DNA of 64,000 bases from an uncultured Verrucomicrobiota bacterium (GCA_937872895.1 CALMUP010000023.1:100221-164220), one strand, 5' to 3'. Positions 17,621 through 28,000 are shown, counted from the stretch's first letter. The notes: generated from the letters alone by a model not told the origin. Made by a program: numbers and translations.

Positions 17621-18397
17621 CTAGAAGTGGTAGGCGATGCCGAAGTTGATCACCGGGTAGATCTTCAGGCGGTTGATCTCGTCCTCGATGTCCTTCTGGA
17701 GTTGAGCAAGATCCTGCTGGAACGTCGGGTCGTTGGCCGCCGTGCCGGAGCTGGAGATGCTGACATCATAGGTCTGGAAGATGACGCCGAAGTCCACCAC
17801 GAAGGTCAATGAGTAATCGGGACGCACCGCGTTGCCATACCCGATCCCGATATACGGGGCCACTTCGTCGAATTCCGCCGCCCCGCTGATTGTACCGATT
17901 TGCTCCGGCGTGTATTCGTTGTCGCCGATCTCCTCGTTTCCTTCCGGTGTGCCGTCGATGCCCAGCTCATTGTCCAGCAGGGCCACACCAGCCGAGATGC
18001 GGAAGTTCCCCCCTTCGAACGGATAGAAATCGAGCAGGAACATCGCCGTCTGGAAGTTCAGGTCGAGATCGAAGTCGATGTCGTCGATCGTATCCTTGTA
18101 AGTGAAGTCTAGGTAGCCGACATTGCCGCGAAAGCTCACCCAGTCGGAGAGGTAGATGCTGGCATCGGCCCCAATACCGAGGGTACCAACCTTCAGGCCG
18201 AGTGCGAACCCGGACCACTCGAACGCATCCGGATTGGGATTGCCTTCGCTATCATACGGCTGGATATCGGTCGCTCGCGGGCCGGCGAACTGGACCTGCT
18301 GCTGCGGCGGCGGGGCCGAACGGGTTTGCTGGGCGTTGGCTGACACGACGGCGGCGGCCAGCAGGGCAGCGGCAATGGACATAAAACGACGGTTCAT
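17621..18397 (-). CDS. Secreted outer-membrane beta-barrel protein, uncharacterised
   Basis: 258 residues from ATG 18397, chosen for the signal peptide MNRRFMSIAAALLAAAVVSA and an AGGAG site eight bases upstream. After a Pro/Gln-rich linker, alternating strands (FALGLKVGTLGIGADASIYL, FRGNVGYLDFTYKD, YIGIGYGNAV) and a C-terminal Phe (GIAYHF) indicate an outer-membrane barrel of OmpA-like size. The central, very acidic loop (GNEEIGDNEY) suggests a surface loop. A short helical segment, DLAQLQKDIEDEINRLK, lies just before the last strand. No specific family is recognised. Confidence 0.75.
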   Translation of the reverse strand: MNRRFMSIAAALLAAAVVSANAQQTRSAPPPQQQVQFAGPRATDIQPYDSEGNPNPDAFEWSGFALGLKVGTLGIGADASIYLSDWVSFRGNVGYLDFTYKDTIDDIDFDLDLNFQTAMFLLDFYPFEGGNFRISAGVALLDNELGIDGTPEGNEEIGDNEYTPEQIGTISGAAEFDEVAPYIGIGYGNAVRPDYSLTFVVDFGVIFQTYDVSISSSGTAANDPTFQQDLAQLQKDIEDEINRLKIYPVINFGIAYHF

Positions 18398-18496
18398 GAT
18401 GGCGTTCTCCTGAATGCGCCGAACACTACCGCCACCCACCAGACCGGTCAACGACGTTCGGCCACGAATCGGTCAACCGCAAGCCCCGGCCCATCC

Positions 18497-18525
18497 TTGA
18501 CATCCAGGGGCGGAAGCAGTACATG
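18497..18525 (+). promoter_or_regulatory. Candidate sigma-70 promoter of tRNA-Val
   Basis: A perfect TTGACA (18497-18502), a 17-base spacer and a weak TACATG -10 (18520-18525) lie 19 bases before the tRNA 5' end. The -10 match is poor, so confidence is limited. Confidence 0.4.
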
Positions 18526-18543
18526 CTACCACTTCCACTAGGC

Positions 18544-18620
18544 GGACATTTAGCTCAGTTGGTCAGAGCACTGCCCTCACATGGCAGGGGTCGCAGGTTC
18601 AAATCCTGCAATGTCCACCA
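18544..18620 (+). tRNA. tRNA-Val (anticodon CAC)
   Basis: 77 bases with CCA encoded. The acceptor stem GGACATT pairs with AATGTCC (18610-18616), the D-arm is GCTC/GAGC, the anticodon stem CTGCC/GGCAG holds loop CTCACAT, giving anticodon CAC (reads GTG), and the T-arm carries GGTTCAAAT. It lies 147 bases downstream of the divergent outer-membrane protein start. 18621-18857 behind it contains no gene I can see. Confidence 0.97.
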
Positions 18621-18857
18621 GCCTTCGCTCTCCAGGCTCAACGGGCTCAACACCAAAAACGGGGGCGCGACGCACCGGCAAGCGGTTAGGCACATAGCAC
18701 ACACACCCTCAATCGGTAGTTTTCAACGTTTCTGAATCCGTAGGCTCTCCGGGAGATGCGTTTCGTTTGGTCTGGACCCTCTGCGCGAAGTCACCATACT
18801 GGTGCGCGTCACGGCGCGTTCGGTCGGATCGTCGCGCCAGGTCTTGGAGGTCGCGCG

Positions 18858-20039
18858 TTGCATTCCGCCATTCACATCTGGCCCGAAGCCGTCCGGATCG
18901 TGGATGGCCGCGTCCGGCGCGAAGCCCGGATCGAGCGGTCCGGCCTTTCGCCGTTTACCGTATGGTACGAAGGACCCGAAGCGCTACTGCCGCATGTCGC
19001 CGCGCAGGACGATGCCTTCCTGCTCGCCGGCATCTACCAGGGCATGACCCGGGGCGAGGCGATCCACCTGCACGGCACGGTTTCCTCCGGACTGCTGGGC
19101 AACCTGGATGAATTCATCGCCGCCTGGTCCGACCTGAAACCCGATACCTACCGCCGCGTGGATGTCATGGCGGATGAAGAACGGTCCGCGTCCCCGCTCC
19201 CGACCGGCGCCATCTCCGCCTTCACCGGCGGGGTGGACTCGGCCTTCACCCTCTGGCGTAACGCCCGCCTCCCGCACCGCACCACACCGATCACCGCGGC
19301 CCTGTTCGTGCACGGCTTCGATATCCCGCTCACCCAGCCGGGGGTGTACGCGCGGGCGGCCGCCCGGGTTGGTCACATGACATCCAGCCTCGGCATCCCG
19401 CTGTTCACCGTTGCCACCAACTACCGCGCGCTCGAGGACGATTGGCGCGACACGCACGGCCTCGGCGTGACCTCCGCCCTGATCCAGTTCGGCGCACGCC
19501 ACCGGCAGGGACGCATCCCCAGCACCCACGCCTACGCGGAACTGCGCATCCCCTTCGGCTCCAATCCGCTGACCGATCCGCTGTTGTCGAGCGAGCGTTT
19601 CCTCCTCCGGTATGACGGCGCAACCCACCGCCGCACGGACAAGATCGCCGCGCTGGCGGAATGGCCGGAGGCGATGCACCACCTGCGCGTCTGCTGGGCG
19701 GGACCGCACCTCGACCGCAATTGCGGGGCCTGCCGGAAATGCGTCGGCACCGCCATCTGTTTTGCCGCCATGGGCCTGTCCCTGCCCCCGGCCCTGCCCA
19801 TCCCCGACCTCGCGGCCGCCATTCGCGCACTCTCCGGCGAACCCATGAATCCGTACGGCATGCGCCGCATCGCCGATGCGGTCCGAATCGCCCGCGAACA
19901 AGGCCGGATCGCGCCGTGGATCGAGGCGGCCGAAACCTGGATCCAACGCTCCACCCCGATCCCGACGACGAAACCCGACGCGGCACCACTCCCGGGATGG
20001 ATGGCCCGCTGGCGGGCGCGGCGAGGAGGTACGGCATGA
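18858..20039 (+). CDS. QueC-like PP-loop ATPase with zinc cluster
   Basis: 393 residues from TTG 18858, which has GGAGG seven bases ahead; an ATG at 18756 is possible but its purine run abuts the codon with no spacing. The PP-loop FTGGVDSA (122-129) is the pyrophosphatase SGGxDS signature. A late Cys cluster, C279, C289, C292 and C295 (NCGACRKC), matches the zinc site that follows the PP-loop in QueC and in several uncharacterised relatives. Such enzymes adenylate a carboxylate or carbonyl using ATP. The N-terminal 115 residues are unlike QueC, and no other queuosine gene is near. It overlaps the next gene by 4 bases, with AGGAGGT at the junction, so the two are translated together. Confidence 0.75.
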   Translation: MHSAIHIWPEAVRIVDGRVRREARIERSGLSPFTVWYEGPEALLPHVAAQDDAFLLAGIYQGMTRGEAIHLHGTVSSGLLGNLDEFIAAWSDLKPDTYRRVDVMADEERSASPLPTGAISAFTGGVDSAFTLWRNARLPHRTTPITAALFVHGFDIPLTQPGVYARAAARVGHMTSSLGIPLFTVATNYRALEDDWRDTHGLGVTSALIQFGARHRQGRIPSTHAYAELRIPFGSNPLTDPLLSSERFLLRYDGATHRRTDKIAALAEWPEAMHHLRVCWAGPHLDRNCGACRKCVGTAICFAAMGLSLPPALPIPDLAAAIRALSGEPMNPYGMRRIADAVRIAREQGRIAPWIEAAETWIQRSTPIPTTKPDAAPLPGWMARWRARRGGTA

Positions 20040-20968
20040 TACCCGGCCGCAACCATGCCACCTGGTGCCGGAGCCTCTTTTTCCGCGGCCACGCCCCCAC
20101 GTCGGGCGAGCCACTGACCGAACAGCACCTCGCGGCCTTCGGGCAAGCCATGGTCGCCGGGGGCGTGCGGTATGCCTACCTGTTCTCCGGGCCCTTCGAT
20201 CCGGACGGCGCGCTTCCCGACTGGGCGTTTTCGCAACGGGCGAAGGACAGCCTGGCCCGCATCCGCGATCACGCCCCGTCGCTGCGCCTGCTCCCCTGGG
20301 TGGGCGGCGTGTTTGGAAAAACCGTAGCCGTGGACCGTCGGTCCTGGCGCGACCGCGCGGTCGCATCCACCCTCCGCTTGTGCGAGACCCTGCCCGTGGA
20401 CGGCATCCATGTAGACTTCGAATGCATCACCCATCCCGCACATCCGGATGCCAACCGCGACCCCGCTCGCCAGCGCGGATACGGCCCCGGCGTCTGCGCC
20501 TTCCACCGCGCCCTGCGGAACGCGCGCAGCGACCTGTTCACCTCCTCGGTGGTGGTAACCACCGCGACCCGGGCGCAACCGTGGAAGCGTCAACACTCCC
20601 TGGAGGAAATGGAGCTGCTCTACCGGGACATCGACCAGATCGCCTATCTGTTGTACGATACGGGGATCTCCTGCCGCCACACCTTCGCCGCCGCAGCGAA
20701 CGAACAACTCGCCCATCTCGCGACGCTCCAGGACCGGGTCGGCTCCCGCGCCCCGGACGTCCTGCTCGGCGTCGGGACGTTTGTCAACGAACCGAACCTG
20801 CGCCCCTTCCGCGACTTGCGCGTTGAAAACCTCACCCACAGCCTCCACACCTTCCGCGAAGCGCTCCAGACCTCCGGCCGCCCGGACCTGCGCATCGGCG
20901 GCCTGGCCGTCTACTGCGAATGGCACACCAGCCCCCTCCAATGGCGGATCATCCGCGAACGCTGGTGA
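20036..20968 (+). CDS. GH18-like TIM-barrel protein, uncharacterised
   Basis: 310 residues from ATG 20036, preceded by AGGAGGT. The segment VDGIHVDFE (121-129) has the DGxxxDxE pattern of glycoside hydrolase family 18, whose final Glu is the catalytic acid, and neighbouring strands (RYAYLFSG, LRLLPWVGG, DQIAYLLYDTG, GGLAVYCEW) fit a beta/alpha barrel. There is no signal peptide, so it should be cytoplasmic, unlike secreted chitinases. No substrate can be deduced. The tight coupling to the PP-loop ATPase suggests one pathway or complex. It ends four bases before the convergent pirin gene. Confidence 0.6.
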   Translation: MIPGRNHATWCRSLFFRGHAPTSGEPLTEQHLAAFGQAMVAGGVRYAYLFSGPFDPDGALPDWAFSQRAKDSLARIRDHAPSLRLLPWVGGVFGKTVAVDRRSWRDRAVASTLRLCETLPVDGIHVDFECITHPAHPDANRDPARQRGYGPGVCAFHRALRNARSDLFTSSVVVTTATRAQPWKRQHSLEEMELLYRDIDQIAYLLYDTGISCRHTFAAAANEQLAHLATLQDRVGSRAPDVLLGVGTFVNEPNLRPFRDLRVENLTHSLHTFREALQTSGRPDLRIGGLAVYCEWHTSPLQWRIIRERW

Positions 20969-20972
20969 CGAC

Positions 20973-21911
20973 CTACCCCTCCGGTGCACGGGCGAACTCG
21001 GCGTCGTCGCCGGGCGGCAGGGTGAATTTCCCGTTCCGCCAGTCACCGCGCCGCCACGCCTCCTTCGCCTCGTCGATCTTCTCCTTCGACGAGGCGACGA
21101 AATTCCACCAGATGTAACGCGGCCCGTTCATCGTGTCGCCGCCGAGCAGCATCAGCCGCGCCCCCTCCGCACCCGCCTGCACCGCAACCTTGTCGCCCGG
21201 CCGGAACACCATCATCCGGTGCCGCTCGAAGACCTGTCCGGCCACCCGGATCGACCCCTCGACCACATACACCCCGCGGTCCTCGTGGTCGTCCGGCATC
21301 GGCAGCACCGCCCCCGGCGCCAGCACGGCATCTAGGTAGAACATCCGCGAGAAGGTCTTCACCGGCGAGGTCTGCCCGTAGGCCGATCCGACAATCAACC
21401 GCACCTGCTTGCCCTCGGCATCAAGGAACGGCAGGTCCGCCTTGCCGCGGTGTTCGAAGTCCGGCGCGACGTCCTCGGCGTGCTCCGGCAACACCACCCA
21501 GGTCTGGATGCCGTACAGCCCGTGCGGGGTGGCCCGCGTCGCCGCGCTGGTGCGCTCGGAATGCGTGACCCCGCGTCCGGCGGTCATCCAGTTCACCTCG
21601 CCGGGAAAGATAATCTGGTTCGTGCCCAGCGAATCGCGGTGCTGGAACTCGCCCCGGTACAGGTAGGTCACGGTGGCGAGGCCGATGTGCGGATGCGGCC
21701 GCACGTCGATGCCCTGGTTGGTGAGGAATTCGGCCGGCCCCATCTGGTCGAAGAAGATGAACGGACCGACCATCTGCCGCGCCGGGGCGGGCAAGGCCCG
21801 CCGCACCTCGAACCCGCCGAGGTCGCGCGACCGCGGGATGATCAACGTCTCGATCGCATCGATCGCACCCTCATCCGGACACACCGGCTGCAACGCGGGA
21901 TTCCAACTCAT
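20973..21911 (-). CDS. Pirin family protein
   Basis: 312 residues. A bicupin of the pirin family: the N-terminal cupin has the metal ligands in RPHPHIGLATVTYL and HRDSLG, and the block GEVNWMTAGRGVTHSE is diagnostic. Family members act as quercetinases or redox-sensing cofactors; the role here is open. It converges with the GH18-like gene and starts about 25 bases after the DUF2256 stop on the same strand, so the two may share a transcript. Confidence 0.93.
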   Translation of the reverse strand: MSWNPALQPVCPDEGAIDAIETLIIPRSRDLGGFEVRRALPAPARQMVGPFIFFDQMGPAEFLTNQGIDVRPHPHIGLATVTYLYRGEFQHRDSLGTNQIIFPGEVNWMTAGRGVTHSERTSAATRATPHGLYGIQTWVVLPEHAEDVAPDFEHRGKADLPFLDAEGKQVRLIVGSAYGQTSPVKTFSRMFYLDAVLAPGAVLPMPDDHEDRGVYVVEGSIRVAGQVFERHRMMVFRPGDKVAVQAGAEGARLMLLGGDTMNGPRYIWWNFVASSKEKIDEAKEAWRRGDWRNGKFTLPPGDDAEFARAPEG

Positions 21912-21937
21912 GGCTCGTCCTCCGTGTTACGGATACC

Positions 21938-22099
21938 CTACCTTCCAGCGACGGCCGTGCCGACTTTTTTCCGCCGGCACCGGTCGCTGCAGTAGCGGAC
22001 CTCGTTCCAGACGCGTTCCCACTTCTTGCGCCAGGCGAACGGGCGGCCGCAGGCCGCGCAGGTTTTTTCCGGGAGGTGTTGTTTCTTCACGCCACGCAT
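21938..22099 (-). CDS. DUF2256 small zinc-binding protein
   Basis: 53 residues, the usual size. The core [20 protein letters not shown] followed by CSDRCRRKK supplies two Cys pairs (CAAC and CSDRC). The family is widespread and uncharacterised, often near photolyase or redox genes. The start lies 15 bases from the start of the divergent RNase H-like gene, leaving almost no room for separate promoters. Confidence 0.85.
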   Translation of the reverse strand: MRGVKKQHLPEKTCAACGRPFAWRKKWERVWNEVRYCSDRCRRKKVGTAVAGR

Positions 22100-22114
22100 G
22101 GCGTAGTGTACCCC

Positions 22115-22894
22115 ATGCCGCCGGATTTTCAGGAGTTCATCGCCGTGGACTGGTCGGGCGCGAAAAGCCCGCGCCTGCCCGGCCTGCAGGTCGCGTCGTG
22201 CCGCCCCGGGCGGGCCACCCCGCGCCTGGTCCGGCGCACGCCCTCGTGGACGCGCTGCGGCGTGATGGACTACGTCGGCACCCGCGCCCGCGAACAGGGT
22301 CCGGTGCTCGCCGGCTTCGACTTCGGGTTCGCCTACCCGTTCCACGACGCGCAGGCGTACTTCCCGGCCATCGAAGGTTCGCCATCCGACGCGAAAACCG
22401 TCTGGGCCTTGATCGATACCCTGGCCGGGGACGCGCCCGATCTCTACGGCGGCGCGGCGGCACGCCCCCCCTCGCCCCTCGCTCCGTTGTTCAACGTGCA
22501 CAAACACCGCGGCCGCTGGTTCAGCAACCGCCGCCTGCGCCGCACCGAACGGGCCTGCCCAACCCGCCCCTCCTGCATGTTCAACGGGGTCGGCCCGGCC
22601 TCGGTCGGGGTCGGCTCCCTCGCCGGCATGCGGATGCTGCACCGGCTTTCGCAACGGCGCGACCTGCGCATCGCGGTGTGGCCGTTCGACCCCATCGACG
22701 GCGCCGACCTTGTCGTCGTGGAAATCTTCCCGCGCCTGTATGCCCGTACCACATCCATCGACCGCGCCGCTTATCGCACGGAAGACGAATTCGACGCCGT
22801 GCTGGCCGCCGACGCCCTGCGCTCCCTCGCCGGCCATGCAGCAATCTGGACGTCCGGCGATCCGCTCGAAGGCTGGATCTTCGGCGTCGCCTGA
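22115..22894 (+). CDS. RNase H-like fold hypothetical protein
   Basis: 259 residues from ATG 22115, since the fold opens with [16 protein letters not shown], a strand with the acidic residue typical of the actin/RNase H superfamily (compare DUF429). Further acidic positions occur in [10 protein letters not shown] and [11 protein letters not shown] nuclease or ATP-binding function cannot be decided from this. It is divergent from the DUF2256 gene, and 78 bases separate it from the histidine kinase gene. Confidence 0.6.
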   Translation: MPPDFQEFIAVDWSGAKSPRLPGLQVASCRPGRATPRLVRRTPSWTRCGVMDYVGTRAREQGPVLAGFDFGFAYPFHDAQAYFPAIEGSPSDAKTVWALIDTLAGDAPDLYGGAAARPPSPLAPLFNVHKHRGRWFSNRRLRRTERACPTRPSCMFNGVGPASVGVGSLAGMRMLHRLSQRRDLRIAVWPFDPIDGADLVVVEIFPRLYARTTSIDRAAYRTEDEFDAVLAADALRSLAGHAAIWTSGDPLEGWIFGVA

Positions 22895-22972
22895 GAGTGC
22901 CGGGCTGCTCCACCCCCGCTCTGTTTACGGTAGTCGCCGCAGCATATTCCGGCTAGTCTTGTCGGGTATCGC

Positions 22973-24175
22973 ATGGAACCCTTGGACCAGAAAACAACCG
23001 AAGAGCGGTGGAGGCTGCTGTTCGAGCAGAGTCCGTTGAGCATCCAGATCTTCTCGCCCGAGGGTCAGACCATCCGCTTCAACCGCGCCTGGTCGAACCT
23101 GTTCGGCCTGAGCGACGAGGAAGCCTACGCCTTCAACGTGCTGCAGGATCCGGTGCTGGAGCAGACCGGCGCCCTGAACCATATCCGGCGGGCGTTCGCC
23201 GGAGAAATCGTCTTCGTTCCCCCGGTGAAGTTCCCCGTGCGCAACCACCCGACCGCGATGCGCTGGATTGGCGGCACGGTGTTCCCGGTCATCACCCCGG
23301 ACGGCATCCTCCGCGAAGTGGTCGTGGTCCACCACGACATCACCGAGCTCAAGCAGGCCGAGGAGACCCTGCGCGACCTGAACCAGATCCTCGAGGCCCG
23401 CGTGGCCGAACGCACGGAGGAACTGCGCACGTCGGAACAGGAGCTTCGCACCGCCCTCGATGCCGAACGTCAACTGAACCAACTCAAGACCAGCTTCGTC
23501 GGCATGGTCAGCCACGAGTTCCGTACCCCGCTGGGTGTGATTCAGACCGCGACCGATTTGCTGCAACGCCACGGCGAACGGCTGGAACCCGGCGAGCGGG
23601 ACAAACAATTCGTCTCGATCCAGACCGCGGTACGACGCATGGCCGGCATGATGGAGCACATCCTGCTGCTCGGGCGTCTCGACGGTCGCCACTACCACCT
23701 GAAATCCACGGAACTGGACCTGCCGATCTGGATCACCGAACACCTGGAACAGTTTTGCCCCGCCCCGGACGACCGCACCCGCGTCGCGATCGAACACACC
23801 GGGTGGCCATCCTCCGGCCGCACCCGCCTCGACGAAGCCCTGCTGCTGCACATCCTCGGCAACCTCGTGTCCAACGCCTGCAAGTACTCTCCGCCGGATG
23901 CGCCAGTGGTCATCCGCCTGTCCCGCACGGCGAATGCCCTGACCATCGCGGTCGAGGACCAGGGCATCGGCATTAGCGAGGCCGACCAACGCCACCTGTT
24001 CGAGGGATTCTTCCGCGCCTCGAACGTGGGCTCCCGGCCCGGCAGCGGCCTCGGTCTGGCCATCGCCCGACGCTGCGCTGAACGCATGGGCGGCACCCTG
24101 ACCCTGACCAGCGAACCGAACCGTGGCAGCACCTTCCGGGTCACGCTGCCAACCACCCCTCCGGAAGTATCATGA
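22973..24175 (+). CDS. PAS-domain sensor histidine kinase, cytoplasmic
   Basis: 400 residues without membrane segments. Order: PAS (about 10-125), a coiled coil (128-172) and HisKA with the phospho-acceptor His181 in SHEFRTPLG. The ATPase domain has N-box NLVSNACKYSPP, G1 DQGIGI and G2 GSGLGLAI. It phosphorylates the response regulator encoded next, whose start overlaps its stop by 4 bases. The PAS ligand is unknown. The likely output is the large secreted protein just downstream. Confidence 0.95.
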   Translation: MEPLDQKTTEERWRLLFEQSPLSIQIFSPEGQTIRFNRAWSNLFGLSDEEAYAFNVLQDPVLEQTGALNHIRRAFAGEIVFVPPVKFPVRNHPTAMRWIGGTVFPVITPDGILREVVVVHHDITELKQAEETLRDLNQILEARVAERTEELRTSEQELRTALDAERQLNQLKTSFVGMVSHEFRTPLGVIQTATDLLQRHGERLEPGERDKQFVSIQTAVRRMAGMMEHILLLGRLDGRHYHLKSTELDLPIWITEHLEQFCPAPDDRTRVAIEHTGWPSSGRTRLDEALLLHILGNLVSNACKYSPPDAPVVIRLSRTANALTIAVEDQGIGISEADQRHLFEGFFRASNVGSRPGSGLGLAIARRCAERMGGTLTLTSEPNRGSTFRVTLPTTPPEVS

Positions 24176-24780
24176 CCTCGTTGGTCCTGATCGAGGACGA
24201 ACCCGACCTGCGCCACAGCCTGGTCCTGTTGCTGCGTCTGGAGGGGTTCACCGTTCACGAGGCGATGACCGGACCAGATGGCTTGGCCATCATCCACCAA
24301 CACCACCCCGATCTGGTGGTGTGCGACATCCAGCTTCCCGGCATGGATGGCTTCGGGGTACTCGCCGCGCTGCGCGCCGATCCCGCGATCGCCCCGATCC
24401 CGTTCATCTTCCTCACCGCCCGAGGCGAGAAGAGCGACATCCGCCTGGGCATGGTCACCGGTGCCGACGACTACCTCGTCAAACCGGTCGCCTTTGACGA
24501 CCTGCTCCAGGCCATCCAGACCCGCCTGGCCCGGTTCGCCGGGTACCGCCAACCACCCAACTTCGCCGACCCGCGTCCGCTCGAGGCGCTCGGCCTCTCC
24601 CCCAAACAGGCGGAAACCCTGCTCTGGGTCGCCCAGGGCAAAAGCAATGCCGAGGTCGCCGCCATCCTCGACGTCGCCGAGGCGACGGTCAAAAAACACC
24701 TCGAACACATCTATGCTAAACTCGGGGTCGAAAAACGCGGCGCGGCCAGCCTGATCGCCATCGAACACCTCAGCCGCTGA
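24172..24780 (+). CDS. Response regulator with LuxR-type HTH
   Basis: 202 residues. The receiver domain has the phospho-acceptor Asp52 in VVCDIQLPGMDG, the Thr in FLTARGE and the Lys in YLVKP. A NarL/FixJ-type helix-turn-helix near the C-terminus reads LSPKQAETLLWVAQGKSNAE then VAEATVKKHLEHIYAKL. It is co-translated with the histidine kinase. A perfect 16-base dyad 107 bases downstream of its stop, ahead of the beta-helix gene, is a plausible target. Confidence 0.95.
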   Translation: MTSLVLIEDEPDLRHSLVLLLRLEGFTVHEAMTGPDGLAIIHQHHPDLVVCDIQLPGMDGFGVLAALRADPAIAPIPFIFLTARGEKSDIRLGMVTGADDYLVKPVAFDDLLQAIQTRLARFAGYRQPPNFADPRPLEALGLSPKQAETLLWVAQGKSNAEVAAILDVAEATVKKHLEHIYAKLGVEKRGAASLIAIEHLSR

Positions 24781-24886
24781 ACCGGCCCTCCGGCCGCCCA
24801 CAACACATCACATCCCGTTGTCCGGCAAACAATTAGATCGTCCGCAGCCCGCCATTCCCGACACAGGCCTCCCGGGATCACCCCCC

Positions 24887-24902
24887 TACGCCAAACGGCG
24901 TA
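24887..24902. promoter_or_regulatory. Palindrome TACGCC-AAAC-GGCGTA, candidate operator
   Basis: A perfect 6-base inverted repeat with a 4-base centre, 99 bases before the start of the beta-helix protein gene. The gap 24781-25000 has no gene; a second shared motif, CCCCTA, occurs twice at 24922-24939. NarL/FixJ-type regulators such as the adjacent one bind short dyads of this kind. Confidence 0.45.
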
Positions 24903-25000
24903 TGGCGCAACGGACTAGAGGCCCCTACTGTTAACCCCTATGCGCGCCGGCCCGTCCCGGATGTGTTCGGGGCGGTTGCGTGGTTGAACAAGGAGTCGGT

Positions 25001-28000
25001 ATGAAATCTACGTTTGTTGCCATGGGTTTGTGTCTGGGTCTGTTGGTTGCCACGAATCAGGTCCACGCCGCGACCTATACCGTGATCAACACCAACGACT
25101 CGGGCGGCGGGTCATTGCGGTGGGCGATCACCAGCGCCTTGTCCAGCGCACCGCCGAATGTGGTCGCATTCAACATCCCCGGCGCGGGTCCGCACGTGAT
25201 CACCATCACCGGCGCGCAACTGCCGAACATCACCAATGCGACCTCGATCCGCGGTGATTCGCAACCGGGGTATACCAACACCCCGTTGATCGTGATCCGG
25301 GGGCCCTCGACCAGCGTGTTCGGCACCGGCTTGATCGCCCAGCACAACAGCGCCCACATCCGGGGTGTGCGGGTGACCGGCTTTTTCCAGGGCATCGGCA
25401 GCCAATCGATCGTCAATGGATGCGTGATTGACGACAACGGGGTCGGCATCGTCGCCACCGCCGGCGTGATCGGCGGCTCGCACGTGACCAACCGGAACAT
25501 CATCATCAACAACCACACCAACGGCATCTCCATCTTCACCAACAGCTCCGTGATCATCCGCGGCAATTTCATCGGCGTCGAGGCCGACGGCGTCACGCCG
25601 GCCCCGAACGGTGAAAACGGCATCCGCCTGAACTATGCCAGCGGGATCACCATCGAGGGCCATCCGGATTACCCGCAGGTCATCTCCGGCCACACCAACG
25701 GTGCCGGCATCCTGCTCGCCCCGAACGGCGGGTACGTCTGGATGTCCTCGGCCAACACCATCCGCGGCAACTTCATCGGCACCGACGTTACCGGCACCAT
25801 CGCCGTGCCCAACCGGAAAGGCATCCATTCCTGGGGTGGCGCCGGCAACATCATCGGCGGAACGACCGCCAACGAACGAAACATCATCGCCGGCAACACC
25901 GCGGAAGGCGTCCTGCTGGAGGGGTTCCTGCTGATCAGTCCGACCGCCTACAACAACCAGCTCCGCGGCAACTACATCGGACTGGCCGCCGACGGCATGA
26001 CACCGCTTACCAACGACATCGGTGTTCACATCCTCAACGGAATGTCCAACCTGGTGGGCGGTGCCGCGGCCGGTCAAGGTAACCGCTTTGGCGCTTCCGA
26101 ATTCCACCAGGTGTACATCAGCGCCTCGGGTTCGGCCCTGTGCTACAGCAACGTCGTCCAGGGAAACTGGATCGGCGTCAACACCGGAAACACCGTGATC
26201 GCCGGCGGGCAGACCGGCATCTACATCCTTAACGCCTCGAACAATGTGATCGGCGGGGTGAGCTCTTCCGCCCGCAACGTGATCGGCGGCTCCGGCTCCG
26301 GCATCTACATCACCGGCACCAACGCCCAGGGCAACCGCGTGATCGGCAACCTGATCGGCTGCGGACCCAACGGCGAGGTCTTTCCGAACAACAGTTACGG
26401 CGTCAACATCTTCCATGCCTCCCGCAATACCATCGGCGGCGCCTACACCAACGAAGCCAATACGATTTCCGGCAACCAGTATTATGGCGTGTTGATCAGC
26501 GGGAGCGGCTCGTTCAACAACGTCGTGGCCGGCAATCGGATCGGCACCGATCCGACGGGATCGGCATCCTTGAGCAACCGTTATTCGGGCATCGACATCT
26601 CCGGGGGCGCCTACAGCAACCTCGTTGGAGGTACGAGCTATGCGCTCGCCAACGTCATCGCCGGCAACGGCGGATCCGGCATCAGCATCCGCGATACGAA
26701 CACGCGCGAAAACGACATCCGGAACAACTACATCGGCATGAGCACCGGCTTCGTGGCGATTGGCAACTCCGGCAACGGCATCGAGGTATTCCAGGCCTCC
26801 ACGAACCGGATCGGTCCGAACAACTACATCGGCAACAGCCAGGGTTCGGGCGCCGGGGTGCGCGTGAACGGCACCAACGCCTACGGCAACATTCTTTTTT
26901 CCAATGTGATCGGCATGGATAACGCGGCGAACCGGCACCCGAATTATTACGGAGTCGATATCTTGGACGCACGCGAAACGCAGGTCGGCCTGCCGATCTT
27001 CTTCGGCGGCAATTTCATCAGCGGCAACCTGAGTGACGGCGTGGTGGTCCGCGGGCTGGCCCGGGACACCCGGGTGCAGGTGAATTACATCGGGGTGGAT
27101 TTCACCCGCACGGTTGCCGTCACGAACGGTTCGAGCGGCATCTACGTGGATGCGTTCGATACCGTCATCGGCGGACCCGACGGCTTCAACCAGATCGCGG
27201 GCAACAACCTCAATGGCATCTCCATCAACGGGGGCTCGGGCACGGTGGTGCAGGGCAATTATGTGGGCCTGGATTCCTCCGGCAACGCTGGTATTTCCAA
27301 CAAGCAGTATGGCATCTCCATCAACAATGCCACCAACGTGCTCATCGGCGGCGCGGGTGGACTCCGCAACGTGATCGCCTCCAGCCGGCTGACCGGCCTG
27401 GTCGTTGGCGGATCATCCTCGAACGTCGTGGTGCAGGGCAACTACATCGGCCTGAACGCAAGCGGCGACGCGGCCATCCGCAACGGGACGACCGGCCTGG
27501 GTGTCGATGCATCGGATGTAACCATCGGCGGAACAGGGGTTCTCGGCAATGTGATTTCCGGCAACAGCTCCTTCGGCATCGAGATCAACACCGGCCGCAA
27601 CGCCCGCGTGCTCGGCAACACCATCGGCCTCGCCGCCGACGGTGTCACCCCAATCCCCAACGCCTCCGGCGGCGTGCGGATCCGCGCCGGCGCCGTAGGC
27701 GTCTTTTTCGGCGGCACCAACAGCGCGGAAGCCAATGTCGTCGCGCGCAACGGGAGCACCACCGAGTTCATCGTCGATGGCCCGTCCGCCGGACACCAGA
27801 TCCTCGGCAATTTCATCGGCGTGCAGCGCTTCGGCGCAACCTTCACCAACCACGACGCGAGCCGCGGGCTATTCATCAACAACGCGCCGAGCAACCGCAT
27901 TGCCGGCAATGTGTTCGGCCAGCTCGCCGAGCCGCTCTACATCGGCGGCACCGGCAGTTTCGCCAATGTGGTCCAGGGCAACTTCATCGGGGAATACAAC

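Noticed and set aside
18621..18857. Integrase or attachment-site duplication downstream of tRNA-Val
   Set aside because: I found no repeat of the tRNA 3' end and no integrase; tRNA proximity alone does not show an island.
18756..18857. Upstream ATG for the PP-loop protein
   Set aside because: The purine run touches the ATG without spacing, whereas TTG 18858 has GGAGG at seven bases; still possible, so mentioned in the entry.
25112..26938. 608-codon minus-strand open frame opposite the beta-helix gene
   Set aside because: Val/Ala/Asp-rich repetitive translation mirrors the coding repeats of the beta-helix protein; no start context or domain.
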